Shown here piece after piece: positions 42,738 through 52,166 of a DNA stretch of 64,000 bases (its first letter is position 1; each line of letters begins with the position of its first letter). The notes under the pieces were generated by a model, which worked only from the letters and a program-made list of their open reading frames with translations, made no database searches and was not told the origin of the DNA. Where the stretch lies: positions 370,852 to 434,851 of the forward strand of contig DF820468.1 in NCBI GenBank assembly GCA_000739535.1, read 5' to 3'. Source of the DNA: Candidatus Vecturithrix granuli (GTDB taxonomy: Bacteria > Moduliflexota > Moduliflexia > Moduliflexales > Moduliflexaceae). The translations under genes and the position numbers were made by a program.

Positions 42738-43512
42738 TGGCACCCGCTCCTAAATAGGCTTCAATAACTTTTGGATTTGATTGAATGTCTTTTGGTCCAC
42801 CTTCGGCGATGGTGACGCCGTAATCCAGCACCACAATCCGCTCGCAGATTCCCATCACGACCTTCATATCGTGTTCAATCAATAAAATGGTCAGGTCAAA
42901 ATCCTTGAGGATTCTTTGAATAAAACGCATGAGGTCCTCGCTCTCCTGCGGATTCATGCCGGCCGCCGGTTCATCGAGCAGCAGGAGTTGCGGCTTTGTG
43001 GCTAAGGCTCTGGCGATTTCCAGGCGGCGCTGCTCGCCATAGGGCAAACTGTCGGCGCGTTCGTTAACGCGGGCTGTCAGGCCAACCGCATCAAGTAAGC
43101 GCAGGGAATCCTCATAGATCGCTTTTTCCTCCCGGACATACCAGGGCAGGCGAAAGACCGCGCTGAACGGGTCGGATTTCAACCGCAAGTGCTGCGCCAG
43201 CATAATATTATCGAGCACCGGCAGGCTGCCAAACAGCCGGATATTTTGAAAAGTGCGCGCAATCCCTTTGCGCGTGATGTGATAGGGTTGCAGGCCGGTG
43301 ATTTTTTCCCCCAGAAAATAAATGTCCCGGCTGGTCGGCGTATACACCCCGGTGATCATATTGAACACTGTCGTCTTCCCGGCGCCGTTCGGGCCGATTA
43401 GTCCGACAAGTTCGCCTTTGGAAAGCTCCAGAACAAAGTCGTTCACCGCGATCAAGCCGCCGAAGCGCATCACGATTTTATCGCATTTTAACACCGTCGC
43501 ATGTTGTTGCAT
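42724..43512 (-). CDS. livG: Branched-chain amino-acid ABC transporter ATPase
   Basis: 262 residues. Walker A is GPNGAGKTTVFN and the signature region LPYGEQRRLEIARAL is the LivG variant of LSGGQ. Walker B is LLLDEPAAGMNP and the H-loop LIEHDMKVVMG. The C-terminal extension ending VIEAYLGAGA is typical of LivG. It forms the ATPase heterodimer with LivF. Located between livM and livF in the usual order. Confidence 0.95.
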   Translation of the reverse strand: MQQHATVLKCDKIVMRFGGLIAVNDFVLELSKGELVGLIGPNGAGKTTVFNMITGVYTPTSRDIYFLGEKITGLQPYHITRKGIARTFQNIRLFGSLPVLDNIMLAQHLRLKSDPFSAVFRLPWYVREEKAIYEDSLRLLDAVGLTARVNERADSLPYGEQRRLEIARALATKPQLLLLDEPAAGMNPQESEDLMRFIQRILKDFDLTILLIEHDMKVVMGICERIVVLDYGVTIAEGGPKDIQSNPKVIEAYLGAGANAVS

Positions 43513-43530
43513 GAGTCATTGTTCCATGAA

Positions 43531-44541
43531 TTATATTCGTTGTTTTTGAGTACGGTTCACGATCCAATCCCAGGTAAATTCCTTGCCGCCCATGAGACCC
43601 TTGCGGGCAAACAGAATCACAAGCAGGAGTATAACGGAGAAAAACACCATCCGCATGCCGGGCACCACATTATCGAGAAACCGCAAATTTTCCATCATCC
43701 AGGCAAAAATGCAGGCGGCAATGACCGACCCTGAAATTGATCCCAGACCGCCGACAACGATAATCATCAGAATCTGATAGGTTAAAAACGGCATAAAGGT
43801 TTTCGGATCGATGGTGGTAATCAAATTCGCCAGCAAACCGCCGCCGACTCCGGCGAAAAACGAGCCGACCAGAAAGGCCATAATTTTATGCGAAAAAAGG
43901 TTCACGCCCATGGCTTCCGCCGCAACTTCATTATCGCGAATGCCCATCATGGCCCGGCCATAGCTAGAATTCACCAGGCGTTTGATAAAGAACACCGTAA
44001 AAATCGCCCAGCCCCAACTCCAATACAAATTCGTGTATTCTGGAATATTTTTGAGTCCCAGAGCGCCATTGGTAATGGTGACGATATTCGTGAACACCAC
44101 GCGGATAATTTCAGAAAAACCCAATGTGGCAATCGCCAGGTAGTCGCCTTTTAAACGCAGCGTGGGCACACCGATAAGCAGCCCAAAAAAGGCGGAAACC
44201 AATCCGGCGATCAGCAACGCCGGAAAAAATGGGAGGCACAGGTTGCCTAAAAACGGGATGATCGGTTCAATAAAGTAAATGACCTTTTTTTGTTCCGGGC
44301 TGAGCGTGAGGATCGCGGTCACATACGCGCCGACCGCCATAAAACCCGCATGTCCCAGCGAAAATTGTCCGGTAAATCCATTGATCAGATTCATGCTGAC
44401 GGCCAGGATGGTGTAGATCGCACATAAGTTGAGAATGCGGAGTTTGTAGGCGTCAAGACCGTGTTGAGCAAAAAAGAGGATGACAAATAAGAGCACGACG
44501 GCTCCGATGGACAGAAAGAAATTAATCGGTTTTGGTTTCAT
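43531..44541 (-). CDS. livM: Branched-chain amino-acid ABC transporter permease
   Basis: 336 residues with about nine to ten membrane spans. Conserved LivM segments are NLINGFTGQFSLGHAGFMAVGAY, LKGDYLAIATLGFSEIIR, ITNGALGLKNIPE and VVGGLGSISGSVI, the last near the coupling helix. It forms the inner-membrane channel together with LivH, whose gene ends two bases upstream. Confidence 0.95.
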   Translation of the reverse strand: MKPKPINFFLSIGAVVLLFVILFFAQHGLDAYKLRILNLCAIYTILAVSMNLINGFTGQFSLGHAGFMAVGAYVTAILTLSPEQKKVIYFIEPIIPFLGNLCLPFFPALLIAGLVSAFFGLLIGVPTLRLKGDYLAIATLGFSEIIRVVFTNIVTITNGALGLKNIPEYTNLYWSWGWAIFTVFFIKRLVNSSYGRAMMGIRDNEVAAEAMGVNLFSHKIMAFLVGSFFAGVGGGLLANLITTIDPKTFMPFLTYQILMIIVVGGLGSISGSVIAACIFAWMMENLRFLDNVVPGMRMVFFSVILLLVILFARKGLMGGKEFTWDWIVNRTQKQRI

Positions 44542-44543
44542 CG

Positions 44544-45437
44544 CTACACCTTCTCCTTTATTTCCTCGCCGATAATCCCTGTTGGTTTCACGAGGAGAAT
44601 GAACAGCAAAATCACAAAAGCGTACGCATCGCGGTAGCCCGCCAGGTTAGGAAAGAATGCTACAAGCAAGATTTCTAATAAACCGATGAGATACCCGCCG
44701 ATCATGGCCCCCGGAATACTGCCGATTCCGCCGAGCACGGCGGCCACAAAGGCTTTCAATCCAGGCACCATGCCCATGAGCGGAAACACCGCCGGATAGC
44801 GGAGCGCCCACATGATCCCGCCAAACGCAGCCAGAGCCGAGCCGATGGTAAAAGTCAGGGCCACGATATTATCAACATTGATCGCCATCAAGCGCGCGGT
44901 TTCAAAATCTTTAGACACGGCGCGCATAGCCATGCCTTGCTTGGTTTGATATACCAGATAGGATAAGCCAAGCAGCAGAATCACGGTGACGACCGGGATA
45001 ATGAACGTGACGCTTTGCACCTTGACGCCGCCGATTTCAAACATTTGGGTAAAAATATCCGGCCGTTGAAAGCCCTTGGGACGTCCTCCAAAAACCACGA
45101 TTCCTAAATTTTGGAGAAAGAACGATACCCCAATCGCCGAAATAAGCGCGGAAATACGCGGCGCATTGCGCAACGGTTTGTAGGCAATCTTATCAATGGA
45201 TAACCCCAGCAGCGCGGTTAAGATCACCGCCGCAGGAAAGGAGATATACCAGGGCAGCGTGAACATCAGAACACCGTAGTAGGCAAAATAAATCGCCATC
45301 ATGAAAATATCGCCGTGGGCAAAATTGATCAATCGCAAAATCCCATAGACCATTGTATAACCAATCGCAATGAGGGCGTAAAGACTTCCGAGAGAGATTC
45401 CGTTGGAGAGATGCTGTAGAAAGAGTTGACTTGTCAT
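44544..45437 (-). CDS. livH: Branched-chain amino-acid ABC transporter permease
   Basis: 297 residues with about eight spans. Conserved LivH segments are LSNGISLGSLYALIAIGYTMVYG, LRLINFAHGDIFM and LGGIGSIPGAMIGGYLIGL. The ATG at 45437 is chosen. A TTG six codons earlier overlaps the intercistronic hairpin and is unlikely. First permease gene after the binding-protein gene. Confidence 0.95.
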   Translation of the reverse strand: MTSQLFLQHLSNGISLGSLYALIAIGYTMVYGILRLINFAHGDIFMMAIYFAYYGVLMFTLPWYISFPAAVILTALLGLSIDKIAYKPLRNAPRISALISAIGVSFFLQNLGIVVFGGRPKGFQRPDIFTQMFEIGGVKVQSVTFIIPVVTVILLLGLSYLVYQTKQGMAMRAVSKDFETARLMAINVDNIVALTFTIGSALAAFGGIMWALRYPAVFPLMGMVPGLKAFVAAVLGGIGSIPGAMIGGYLIGLLEILLVAFFPNLAGYRDAYAFVILLFILLVKPTGIIGEEIKEKV

Positions 45438-45456
45438 GCTATTTTGAGGTTGCAAC

Positions 45457-45483
45457 CTGAAAGGCTGGAACAGCCTTTCAGGT
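45457..45483 (-). promoter_or_regulatory. Intercistronic hairpin between livJ and livH
   Basis: Perfect 12-bp arms (CCTGAAAGGCTG and complement) with a 3-nt loop, 12 bp after the binding-protein stop codon. It has no U-tract. Hairpins placed here in ABC operons typically stabilise the abundant binding-protein mRNA and reduce read-through to the permeases. Confidence 0.65.
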
Positions 45484-45494
45484 TTGAGGGGAGA

Positions 45495-46628
45495 TTATTT
45501 CGGATCGACTGTCGCAATGTACTTGAACTGTCCGCCTTCAACACCAAGAATCACCGCGCTTTTAATCGGGTCGCCGTTCTCATCGAAGGTCAGCAGCCCG
45601 GTAACAGCTTCATGTTCTTTGAAACTGGCAAGCGTATCGCGAATCATCTGCGGTTCCGCAGAATTTCCGGCTTCAATGGCGTCAACGATCAACATATAGG
45701 CGTCATAGCCCAGAGCGGCAAAAGCGTTCGGAACTTTGTTGTATTTCTTCTGATAGGCTTCAGCAAACACCTTAGAGGCTTCACGTTCGGCCGCTTCCGC
45801 GCTGTAATGTGTGCTGAAGCGAATCCCTTCCGCCGCATCGCCACCAACTGTAATCAATTCAGGCGCTTCGATCGCATCGCCGCCAAGCAGTGTGGCCGTG
45901 ACACCTAATTGTTTGGCCTGAATCGCAAACTGGGCCATATCCTGATAATAACTGGGCATAAAAATCACGTCAGGATTCTTAGCAATCACATTTGTCAACT
46001 GGGCGGTAAAATCGGAGTCGCCGCTTTGGAACGAGGTCATGGCAACAATACTATTTTCGTCGCCGGTGAATTCGATAAAGGCTTTTCTAAAGAAGCTCGC
46101 TAACCCTACCGAATAATCCTGAGCTACATCCTGCACGATCGCCGCGGTTTTCGCGCCTAATTCGTTGAACGCAAATCTGGCCATCACTTCGCCCTGGAAT
46201 GGATCGATAAAGCAAGCGCGGAAATAATACGGATTGTCTTTTGTGACCAATGGATTTGTCGGCGAGCATCCCATCACCGGAATCCCGGCTTTCATCGCCA
46301 ACGGCCCGCCTGCCAGGGACAGTGAACTGCCATACGATCCCACAACGGCCACGACTTTTTCTTTGTCAATTAAGCGCGCCATGGCGTTTGCTGCTTCGAC
46401 TTTTTCACTTTTGTTATCAACCAGAACAACCTCAATCGGACGGCCAAGCACTTCGCCGCGCATTTCGTGCGCTAATTGAATCCCTTCCCACGTTTGCTCC
46501 CCGCCGGCCGCCATTGCTCCGGTCATCGGTTCATAAACCCCAATTTTAATGGGATCTGCGGCAAACACAGAGACACTCAACACACACACACACATCGTTG
46601 CAATCAGAAACATCGCCATTTTTTTCAT
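45495..46628 (-). CDS. livJ: Branched-chain amino-acid ABC transporter periplasmic binding protein
   Basis: 377 residues. The signal peptide ends SVFA-AD, and the mature start PIKIGVYEPMTGAMAAGGEQ is the family hallmark. VVAVVGSYGSSLSLA and NPYYFRACFIDPFQGEVMA are the ligand-binding lobes. It binds the substrate in the periplasm and delivers it to LivHM. The start at 46628 has AAGGAGGA six bases upstream. Whether the ligand is Leu/Ile/Val, an amide or an aromatic cannot be told from sequence. First gene of the operon and likely the most expressed. Confidence 0.94.
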   Translation of the reverse strand: MKKMAMFLIATMCVCVLSVSVFAADPIKIGVYEPMTGAMAAGGEQTWEGIQLAHEMRGEVLGRPIEVVLVDNKSEKVEAANAMARLIDKEKVVAVVGSYGSSLSLAGGPLAMKAGIPVMGCSPTNPLVTKDNPYYFRACFIDPFQGEVMARFAFNELGAKTAAIVQDVAQDYSVGLASFFRKAFIEFTGDENSIVAMTSFQSGDSDFTAQLTNVIAKNPDVIFMPSYYQDMAQFAIQAKQLGVTATLLGGDAIEAPELITVGGDAAEGIRFSTHYSAEAAEREASKVFAEAYQKKYNKVPNAFAALGYDAYMLIVDAIEAGNSAEPQMIRDTLASFKEHEAVTGLLTFDENGDPIKSAVILGVEGGQFKYIATVDPK

Positions 46629-46761
46629 GAACATTCCTCCTTCATGGAAAACATTAATAATAAGTGGACTCACTACACGTCATGTACGTGAAAGTTGCAG
46701 TCCTTCCTATCTTGAAGGAAATGATTCTGTCAAGTATTTTTATTTTACATTGTCAACAGGA

Positions 46762-46860
46762 CAAAAAAACCAGGGTTTTTGGAGAAATTCGGTTTTTGAA
46801 CGGCGATTTCTGGCCGGCTTATAACAAAAAAACCGGGTTTTTGGGAAAAACCCGGTTTTT
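46762..46860. repeat. Two family A palindromes (copies 5 and 6)
   Basis: 46762-46798 is a decayed copy (AAACCAGGG...TTCGGTTTTTG). 46828-46842/46846-46860 is an intact one with 15-bp arms and the core AAACCGGGTTT around GGG. They lie between the SPOR gene's end and the livJ start, in position to end the SPOR transcript before the liv operon. Confidence 0.7.
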
Positions 46861-46894
46861 CGATGACTGGACAGCACAGAAAGGAAACGTCTGG

Positions 46895-48067
46895 TTATCT
46901 TCCGGTCAATTCTGATTGAATTCTCATTCGGAATAATGTATCCTGGATTTTACGCGCCAGATTTTCCGTAATGCCGCGAATTGACAACTGATAGTGGAAC
47001 GTGGGAATGCTTGTCATTTCAGTGCGCAGAGGAAGACGCCATCCTGGAAATCTTTGATACAATTCCTGCATTTTTTGATCAACACTTCGTTGTTGAGTAA
47101 ACACGCCAAGTTGAATTGAATGCATCCCTTGAGCCGGATAGACAAGATATTCGATGTTTTTGGGGCGAAGGTTGGTTCGCGCCCATGAGGTCGCTTCTGC
47201 TTTTGTACGGAAATATCCGAGAGAGACTCGATAGGCCCGCAAACGCTGCTGTCCTGTTCGTTGCTCCTGTAATTGCACACCTATGCGACGCATCGCATTT
47301 CGAACAATCTGAAGCTGAGGTTCAAGCACAGGCGTTCGTGTCACAACCGAAAAACGACCAGGAGCAGGGCCGGGCGTTGGGGTGGCGCCTGGAGTTGTAG
47401 GAACCGGCCCGGGCGTAGGAGTTGTGCTCGGCGTTGTAGAAGTCGGCGTAGGAGTAGGAGTGATCCCTGGCAAAGGAGTCGGAGTGGCATCCGGCTTTGT
47501 AGAATCTGGCGTAGCGGTGGGCGTTGGAGTCGCCTCAACCAAACCTTGCGTCGAAGTTTCAACCACTTCCGTCGTGGTAACAGTTTCACCGGTCGTTTCC
47601 GTGGTCTCCGTGATAACTGGCACACTTTCTGTCGTGCTTGTCGTTACCGGGCGTGTTTCTCTTTGCGTTTCTGTTGTCGCCGGAATTGCCACGCTTCTGG
47701 ATGTTGTTTCCGGACCCAGGACAGGGATTTCGGGGCCTGTCTGATCTGTGCTTAAATCAATTGGACCGGTAATCTCCCCTGCGGGGGCTTCCGCCGGTGC
47801 TACTGTTTCCCCTGTGGACATAGCAGGTTGGATCGCGCCACCAGATTCTGCCGTCGCTGCTGTTTCCGATGTGGGCAAGACAGGTTGGATCGCATCGCCA
47901 GATTCAGTCGTCTCCGGAATTTCCCCCAAGGCTTTGTCCGCCAGAGCAATTTCCGTCTCGGTTTCAGTCGGCGTTGCAGCCTTGTGTTTCGTCCACCAAA
48001 GGTATCCGGAAACCGCCGCCGCCGCAATAATAATAAGAGCAAGGGCACTAATAATGATTCGTTTCAT
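46895..48067 (-). CDS. Membrane-anchored SPOR-like domain protein with Thr/Pro-rich linker
   Basis: 390 residues. One N-terminal membrane span (residues ~4-25, then a KHK stop) is followed by a long low-complexity region rich in Thr, Glu, Pro and Gly (residues ~30-245; repeated GDAIQP/GGAIQP units and TPTPT runs). The C-terminal ~130 residues carry two SPOR-like units (YRVSLGYFRTKAEATSWA and HSIQLGVFTQQRSVDQKMQELYQ). SPOR domains bind denuded peptidoglycan at division sites. The linker would span the periplasm. Its gene lies divergent from the rpmH operon. Confidence 0.85.
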   Translation of the reverse strand: MKRIIISALALIIIAAAAVSGYLWWTKHKAATPTETETEIALADKALGEIPETTESGDAIQPVLPTSETAATAESGGAIQPAMSTGETVAPAEAPAGEITGPIDLSTDQTGPEIPVLGPETTSRSVAIPATTETQRETRPVTTSTTESVPVITETTETTGETVTTTEVVETSTQGLVEATPTPTATPDSTKPDATPTPLPGITPTPTPTSTTPSTTPTPGPVPTTPGATPTPGPAPGRFSVVTRTPVLEPQLQIVRNAMRRIGVQLQEQRTGQQRLRAYRVSLGYFRTKAEATSWARTNLRPKNIEYLVYPAQGMHSIQLGVFTQQRSVDQKMQELYQRFPGWRLPLRTEMTSIPTFHYQLSIRGITENLARKIQDTLFRMRIQSELTGR

Positions 48068-48377
48068 TGTTTTCCTCCTCTATAAGAGATCATACTCGAG
48101 ATGATATTGGCACCTCAGTTTTTGATGGATAATGTCATAACAAAATAAAGTACGCCGTTCGCATGGTTTATAATTGTAGAGAGTATATATGAAACTTTTG
48201 CTTTGTCAACTTTTTTTACGAAGGAATCTGAATTTTCGCAAAAATTCTTGACGAATAGCTCTTCCGAGTTTATTTTTGAAAATATGCCTCAGATAAGCGG
48301 GCAATGTTGCTGTAAAGAAAAAATCATTGACTCCCATGCGTAAATCTCTTTCCAGGAATAGTTTTTTGAGAGAATTC

Positions 48378-48406
48378 TTGACAGAAATTCTTAGGCTTTC
48401 TATACT
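48378..48406 (+). promoter_or_regulatory. Sigma-70 promoter of the rpmH operon
   Basis: TTGACA (48378-48383), a 17-bp spacer and TATACT (48401-48406), a near-consensus match 130 bp before rpmH. A second, weaker pair (TTGACG...TATTTT) lies upstream near 48250-48280. The remainder of the 467-bp gap 48068-48534 is AT-rich with nothing else recognised. Confidence 0.75.
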
Positions 48407-48534
48407 GCCCTCATCTTGAGAGGAAAAACATGTATCTCTCTGTTTTTTTTAGGTTTATGGGTTTGTTCAGCGGTGTATAATCCTCTGAACAGTGGTCATG
48501 ATAACATTTAACTTGTTGTGAAGGAGTAAATGCT

Positions 48535-48669
48535 GTGAAAAGAACATATCAGCCGAAAAATGTTGTGAGAAAACGGGTGCATGGATTCCGTGCACGTATG
48601 AGTACCAAAGGTGGCCGATTGGTTCTTAAACGACGGCGTGCAAAGGGACGAAAACGATTAACAGTTTAA
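48535..48669 (+). CDS. rpmH: 50S ribosomal protein bL34
   Basis: 44 residues starting with GTG at 48535 behind AAGGAG. The sequence begins [20 protein letters not shown] and ends [11 protein letters not shown], the invariant pattern of bL34. It is highly basic and part of the large subunit near the exit tunnel. First gene of the classic rpmH-rnpA-yidD-yidC-khpB-mnmE-rsmG group. This cluster often lies near the replication origin, but no dnaA or DnaA-box cluster is visible here. Confidence 0.97.
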   Translation: MKRTYQPKNVVRKRVHGFRARMSTKGGRLVLKRRRAKGRKRLTV

Positions 48670-48751
48670 GAATTTTCCACTCAGTCGAGATCTTTCTCTG
48701 TTATTCATGTCAGGGCGCGTCAGGCCCGGCATCTATCAAGAATTTGCGCGT

Positions 48752-49084
48752 ATGTCTGCTTCGTTTGCTCAGTATGAGAGGATAAAACGAAGGAACGATT
48801 TTAAACGTGTGTATGAACACGGAGAGAAAAGGGTTTCATCATCTTTTCTTTTGTATCTAGATGTTAACAGCATGCGGCCATATCGCCGTTTAGGAATTAC
48901 CGTACGGAAAAAGATAGGAAATGCTGTAATCAGAAACCGTTGTAAGCGTATTGTTCGTGAAGTATTTCGCAGGAATAAGGACATATTTCCCCAGGGGGCG
49001 GATGTTGTTGTGGTTATCAGGCAAGATATGGTCGGGAAACGATATGGTGACGTGCTTGAAGAAATGTGCAACATGTTTTCATGA
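48752..49084 (+). CDS. rnpA: Ribonuclease P protein component
   Basis: 110 residues from ATG 48752 (frame open to 48707). The RNR motif NRCKRIVREVFR and the N-terminal RNDFKRVYEHG are characteristic. The protein assists the catalytic RNase P RNA in 5' maturation of tRNA precursors. It overlaps the start region of yidD as in most bacteria. Confidence 0.95.
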   Translation: MSASFAQYERIKRRNDFKRVYEHGEKRVSSSFLLYLDVNSMRPYRRLGITVRKKIGNAVIRNRCKRIVREVFRRNKDIFPQGADVVVVIRQDMVGKRYGDVLEEMCNMFS

Positions 49085-49136
49085 GCGTGCATTCCCCCCT
49101 CATGTACCCAGGAAGAGTATTACGTGTGCCGTTGTC

Positions 49137-49370
49137 GTGCAACAAATCCTGGTGTTCTTGATTAAACTATATCGCGCATGTATATCCCCATTCTTTCCAC
49201 CGACATGCCGTTTTTATCCCACATGTTCCGAATATGGTCTTCAGGCGATTCTAAAATATGGCCCTCTGAAAGGAAGTTGGATGGTGTTACATCGGATTCT
49301 CCGGTGCCATCCTCTTTCAAAAGGGGGGTACGACCCTGTAGAACAAGAGGATGCGCACTCGGAAAACTGA
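49137..49370 (+). CDS. yidD: Membrane protein insertion efficiency factor
   Basis: 77 residues from the GTG at 49137. There is no ATG in frame near the expected start, and a second GTG lies at 49152. The family signature is IKLYRACISPFFPP, CRFYPTCSEYG, ALQ/AILKYGPLKGSWMVLHRILRCHP and GGYDPV. It contains the conserved cysteines and assists YidC-dependent membrane insertion at the inner face of the membrane. It sits between rnpA and yidC in the standard order. Confidence 0.92.
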   Translation: MQQILVFLIKLYRACISPFFPPTCRFYPTCSEYGLQAILKYGPLKGSWMVLHRILRCHPLSKGGYDPVEQEDAHSEN

Positions 49371-49426
49371 CACAACGATGAAACGGCATTGAATTGGTTA
49401 TTAGAGTACAGGAGGCTTTTTGATTT

Positions 49427-51202
49427 ATGGACAGAAACGCGATACTTGCTATCGTTTTATCACTTCTTGTGTTGCTCGCCTGGCAGCAAATCTTTATTGC
49501 ACCCCAGCAAAAGAAACTTCAAGAAGAAAAGGCTCGACAGGCAGAACTCGCCCAACAGGAAGGGCAGACGACCGGAGAATCTTCTCCGCCTCCGGTGCAA
49601 CAGGTACAGGACGCGCCAGTTCTTTCAGAGCAGGTACTGCCTTCAACTGAACGTTTGCAAAAACGACAGATTGATGAACGGGCCGAAGAAATTCGAGTGA
49701 GCACCCCGCTCATTGAAGCGACCATTTCCACCCAGGGCGCGCGGATTAGTTCCTGGAAAGTTCTGGCCCATAAAGATGTGAAGGGAAACCCGGTTGAATT
49801 GGTGTCAACCGACGCGCAGGAATGGCTGCAATATCCATTAGAAGTCTATACCGGAGACGCCGTTTTCGATGAAGAATTAAATGCAGGGCTATACCAAAGT
49901 TCTGCCAACATGCTTCAACTTCAACCCGGTGATGAGCCAGCGACGCTGAGTTTGACCTATCAAACCCAGCAAGGACTGCAATTCACCAAAGAGCTGCATT
50001 TCTCACCAGAATCCTATCGAGTGGATGTGACGCTGAAATTCAGCGAACCAGTTCAAAACATGACGGCCATCTCGACAGTTTGGGGGCCGGGCCTTGGGGT
50101 CGATTTAGAAGAAGCCATGCGATTTGAAGCCGGAATTGTCACGAAAACCGGTGCAGCGGGGAAGCCGATTCGAGAGACAGCGAAGAAAATTGATGGATTA
50201 ACGACGCATCGAGGGATTGAATGGGCTGCCATCGATCGCAAATATTTTACAGCAGCATTGTTTGCCGGAGATGAGAACAATACGCTTTCCATTAACAAAG
50301 TTGCCCTGCAAGCAGCGAATGATGAGACCAAAATCGAACCGATCCGTCAGATCTTAATTGGTCTCAGCCAACCACTCTCCACGGGAGAAACACATCTGGC
50401 TTTCTACGCCGGACCAAAAGAGCGCATGCAATTAGCCCGGGCTTCCGACGGATTTCAACGCCTGATTGACTATGGTTTTTTTGGCTTTATCGCCGAACCG
50501 TTGGCCGTGTTTATGACGTTCCTGTATGCCAGGGTAGTCAGCAATTACGGCATCGTGATTATTATCCTCACGATTCTGATCAAAATTCTCTTCTATCCCT
50601 TGACGCACAAAAGCTTCAGTTCAATGAAACGGATGCAGGACTTGCAGCCGCACATGAAAGCTATGCAGGAAAAATACAAAAACGACCGGCAAAAGCTCAA
50701 CCAGGAGATGATGAAGCTTTACAAAGAAAAAGGGGTCAGCCCCATGGGCGGATGTTTACCGATGCTGCTCCAGATCCCGGTGTTCTTTGCCTTATATCAG
50801 ACCTTATCGCAGTCCATCGAACTTCGCGGCGCGGCATTTCTCTGGATGAGCGATTTGTCAGCCCCTGAAACAATTTCCTTGCTCCAGGGATCTTTCGCAG
50901 AACCCTACATTCGCCCATTAGTCATATTAATGGGGGTCAGCATGTTCTACCAGCAATCCATGACCCCGACTGTGGCAGATAACAAGCAGGCGCAGATGTT
51001 CAAGTTTATGCCCATCCTTTTTACAGCCATGTTCTGGAACTTCCCTTCAGGTCTAGTGCTGTATTGGTTCATGAACAATATTCTGACGATTGGACAACAA
51101 TATCTGATCAATAAGAGCGGGAATAAACCTTCAAAAAAATTGGACGATGACAAACAGGAAACACCATCAAAATCACGCAAACGATCAAAAAAAGAGAAAT
51201 AA
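49427..51202 (+). CDS. yidC: Membrane protein insertase YidC
   Basis: 591 residues, long Gram-negative form. An N-terminal span (residues 4-22, WQQIFIAP) is followed by a large periplasmic beta-supersandwich domain (~70-360). The five-span insertase core comes next, with the hydrophilic-groove region KILFYPLTHKSFSSMKRMQ, then GCLPMLLQIPVFFALYQ and the final NILTIGQQYLI. The tail is Lys-rich. It inserts and folds inner-membrane proteins with or without SecYEG. ATG 49427 follows AGGAGG. Confidence 0.97.
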   Translation: MDRNAILAIVLSLLVLLAWQQIFIAPQQKKLQEEKARQAELAQQEGQTTGESSPPPVQQVQDAPVLSEQVLPSTERLQKRQIDERAEEIRVSTPLIEATISTQGARISSWKVLAHKDVKGNPVELVSTDAQEWLQYPLEVYTGDAVFDEELNAGLYQSSANMLQLQPGDEPATLSLTYQTQQGLQFTKELHFSPESYRVDVTLKFSEPVQNMTAISTVWGPGLGVDLEEAMRFEAGIVTKTGAAGKPIRETAKKIDGLTTHRGIEWAAIDRKYFTAALFAGDENNTLSINKVALQAANDETKIEPIRQILIGLSQPLSTGETHLAFYAGPKERMQLARASDGFQRLIDYGFFGFIAEPLAVFMTFLYARVVSNYGIVIIILTILIKILFYPLTHKSFSSMKRMQDLQPHMKAMQEKYKNDRQKLNQEMMKLYKEKGVSPMGGCLPMLLQIPVFFALYQTLSQSIELRGAAFLWMSDLSAPETISLLQGSFAEPYIRPLVILMGVSMFYQQSMTPTVADNKQAQMFKFMPILFTAMFWNFPSGLVLYWFMNNILTIGQQYLINKSGNKPSKKLDDDKQETPSKSRKRSKKEK

Positions 51203-51267
51203 TTTCTCACACAACTCTCGGAATCTTGTGATTTCTGGCGTGTATGAATAAGGAGGAACACAACACC

Positions 51268-52095
51268 ATGAAAAGTATTGAGCAACAAGGAAAAACCGTA
51301 GATGATGCTATTCAAAAAGCTCTTGAACAATTAGAAGTCAGCCGGGAACAAGTCTCAGTCGAAATTCTCGATGAAGGCAGTCGCGGATTGTTCGGCTTCA
51401 TGGGAAGTAAGCCTGCCAAAGTGCGCGTGAGTGTTCGTGCAGAATCGACCTATAACGCGATTAAAGAAGAGCTTCAAGCTGTACAAAAGCAAGAACCACA
51501 TTACCAGGAACCTTTGCGTCAGGCAGAACCCCGACCGCAGCAGGAGACACAAGACAAACAGGACGAGCAGGAAGATGAGCAGGAAGAACGAGCTAAACCG
51601 CAATATACTGAGGAAAGCCTGCAACAGATCACCACGCTTGCTAAGGACGCGCTTCACGTGATTATGACGCAATTACAGGTTGAATATAACGTCGAAGTGA
51701 AACGACGCGAGGACCAGATTTTGTTGAACATTCATTGCGAGAATGAAAATTTCTTAATCGGGCGGCGCGGAGCTACGCTAGATGCGATTCAATATCTGGT
51801 GAATCGTATTGCCAATAAAAATGTGCAAGAGAAAATTCAGGTTGTCCTTGATACCTCAGACTATCGCGTGAACCGGAAACAACGGCTGCAACGCCTGGCC
51901 TTGAGACTGTCTCGGCGCGTAAAAATGACCGGAAAACCTGTCACTGTTGCCCCGATGAATCCGCATGACAGACGCATCATCCATCTAACCTTGCAAGATG
52001 ATCCGGCGGTAAGAACTTTAAGCCGGGGCACCGGATTTATGCGCAGAGTCGTCATTTCTTCGAGCCGCAATTCCGGCCGGAGTCGAAAAAAATAA
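51268..52095 (+). CDS. khpB: RNA-binding protein KhpB (Jag)
   Basis: 275 residues from ATG 51268 with AAGGAGG upstream. The Jag_N domain (EQQGKTVDDAIQKALEQL...SRGLFGFMGSKPAKV) spans residues 1-55. A Gln/Glu-rich linker (~60-110) follows, then a KH domain (LIGRRGATLDAIQYLVNRI) and an R3H domain (PMNPHDRRIIHLTL, RTLSRGTGFMRRV). It binds RNA and is linked to cell elongation and division in other bacteria. Stands directly after yidC as usual. Confidence 0.93.
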   Translation: MKSIEQQGKTVDDAIQKALEQLEVSREQVSVEILDEGSRGLFGFMGSKPAKVRVSVRAESTYNAIKEELQAVQKQEPHYQEPLRQAEPRPQQETQDKQDEQEDEQEERAKPQYTEESLQQITTLAKDALHVIMTQLQVEYNVEVKRREDQILLNIHCENENFLIGRRGATLDAIQYLVNRIANKNVQEKIQVVLDTSDYRVNRKQRLQRLALRLSRRVKMTGKPVTVAPMNPHDRRIIHLTLQDDPAVRTLSRGTGFMRRVVISSSRNSGRSRKK

Positions 52096-52115
52096 CGACT
52101 GACTCTTTTCCTGAA

Positions 52116-52160
52116 AAGAGGGGTGCATGATGGATTCATGGTGCATCCCTCTTCTGTTTT
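52116..52160 (+). terminator. Hairpin between khpB and mnmE
   Basis: AAGAGGG-GTGCAT pairs with ATGCAC/GTGCAT-CCCTCTT around a short loop with some G-U pairs, followed by CTGTTTT. It is a weak terminator or attenuator inside the operon, ending seven bases before the mnmE start. Confidence 0.5.
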
Positions 52161-52166
52161 AACCCA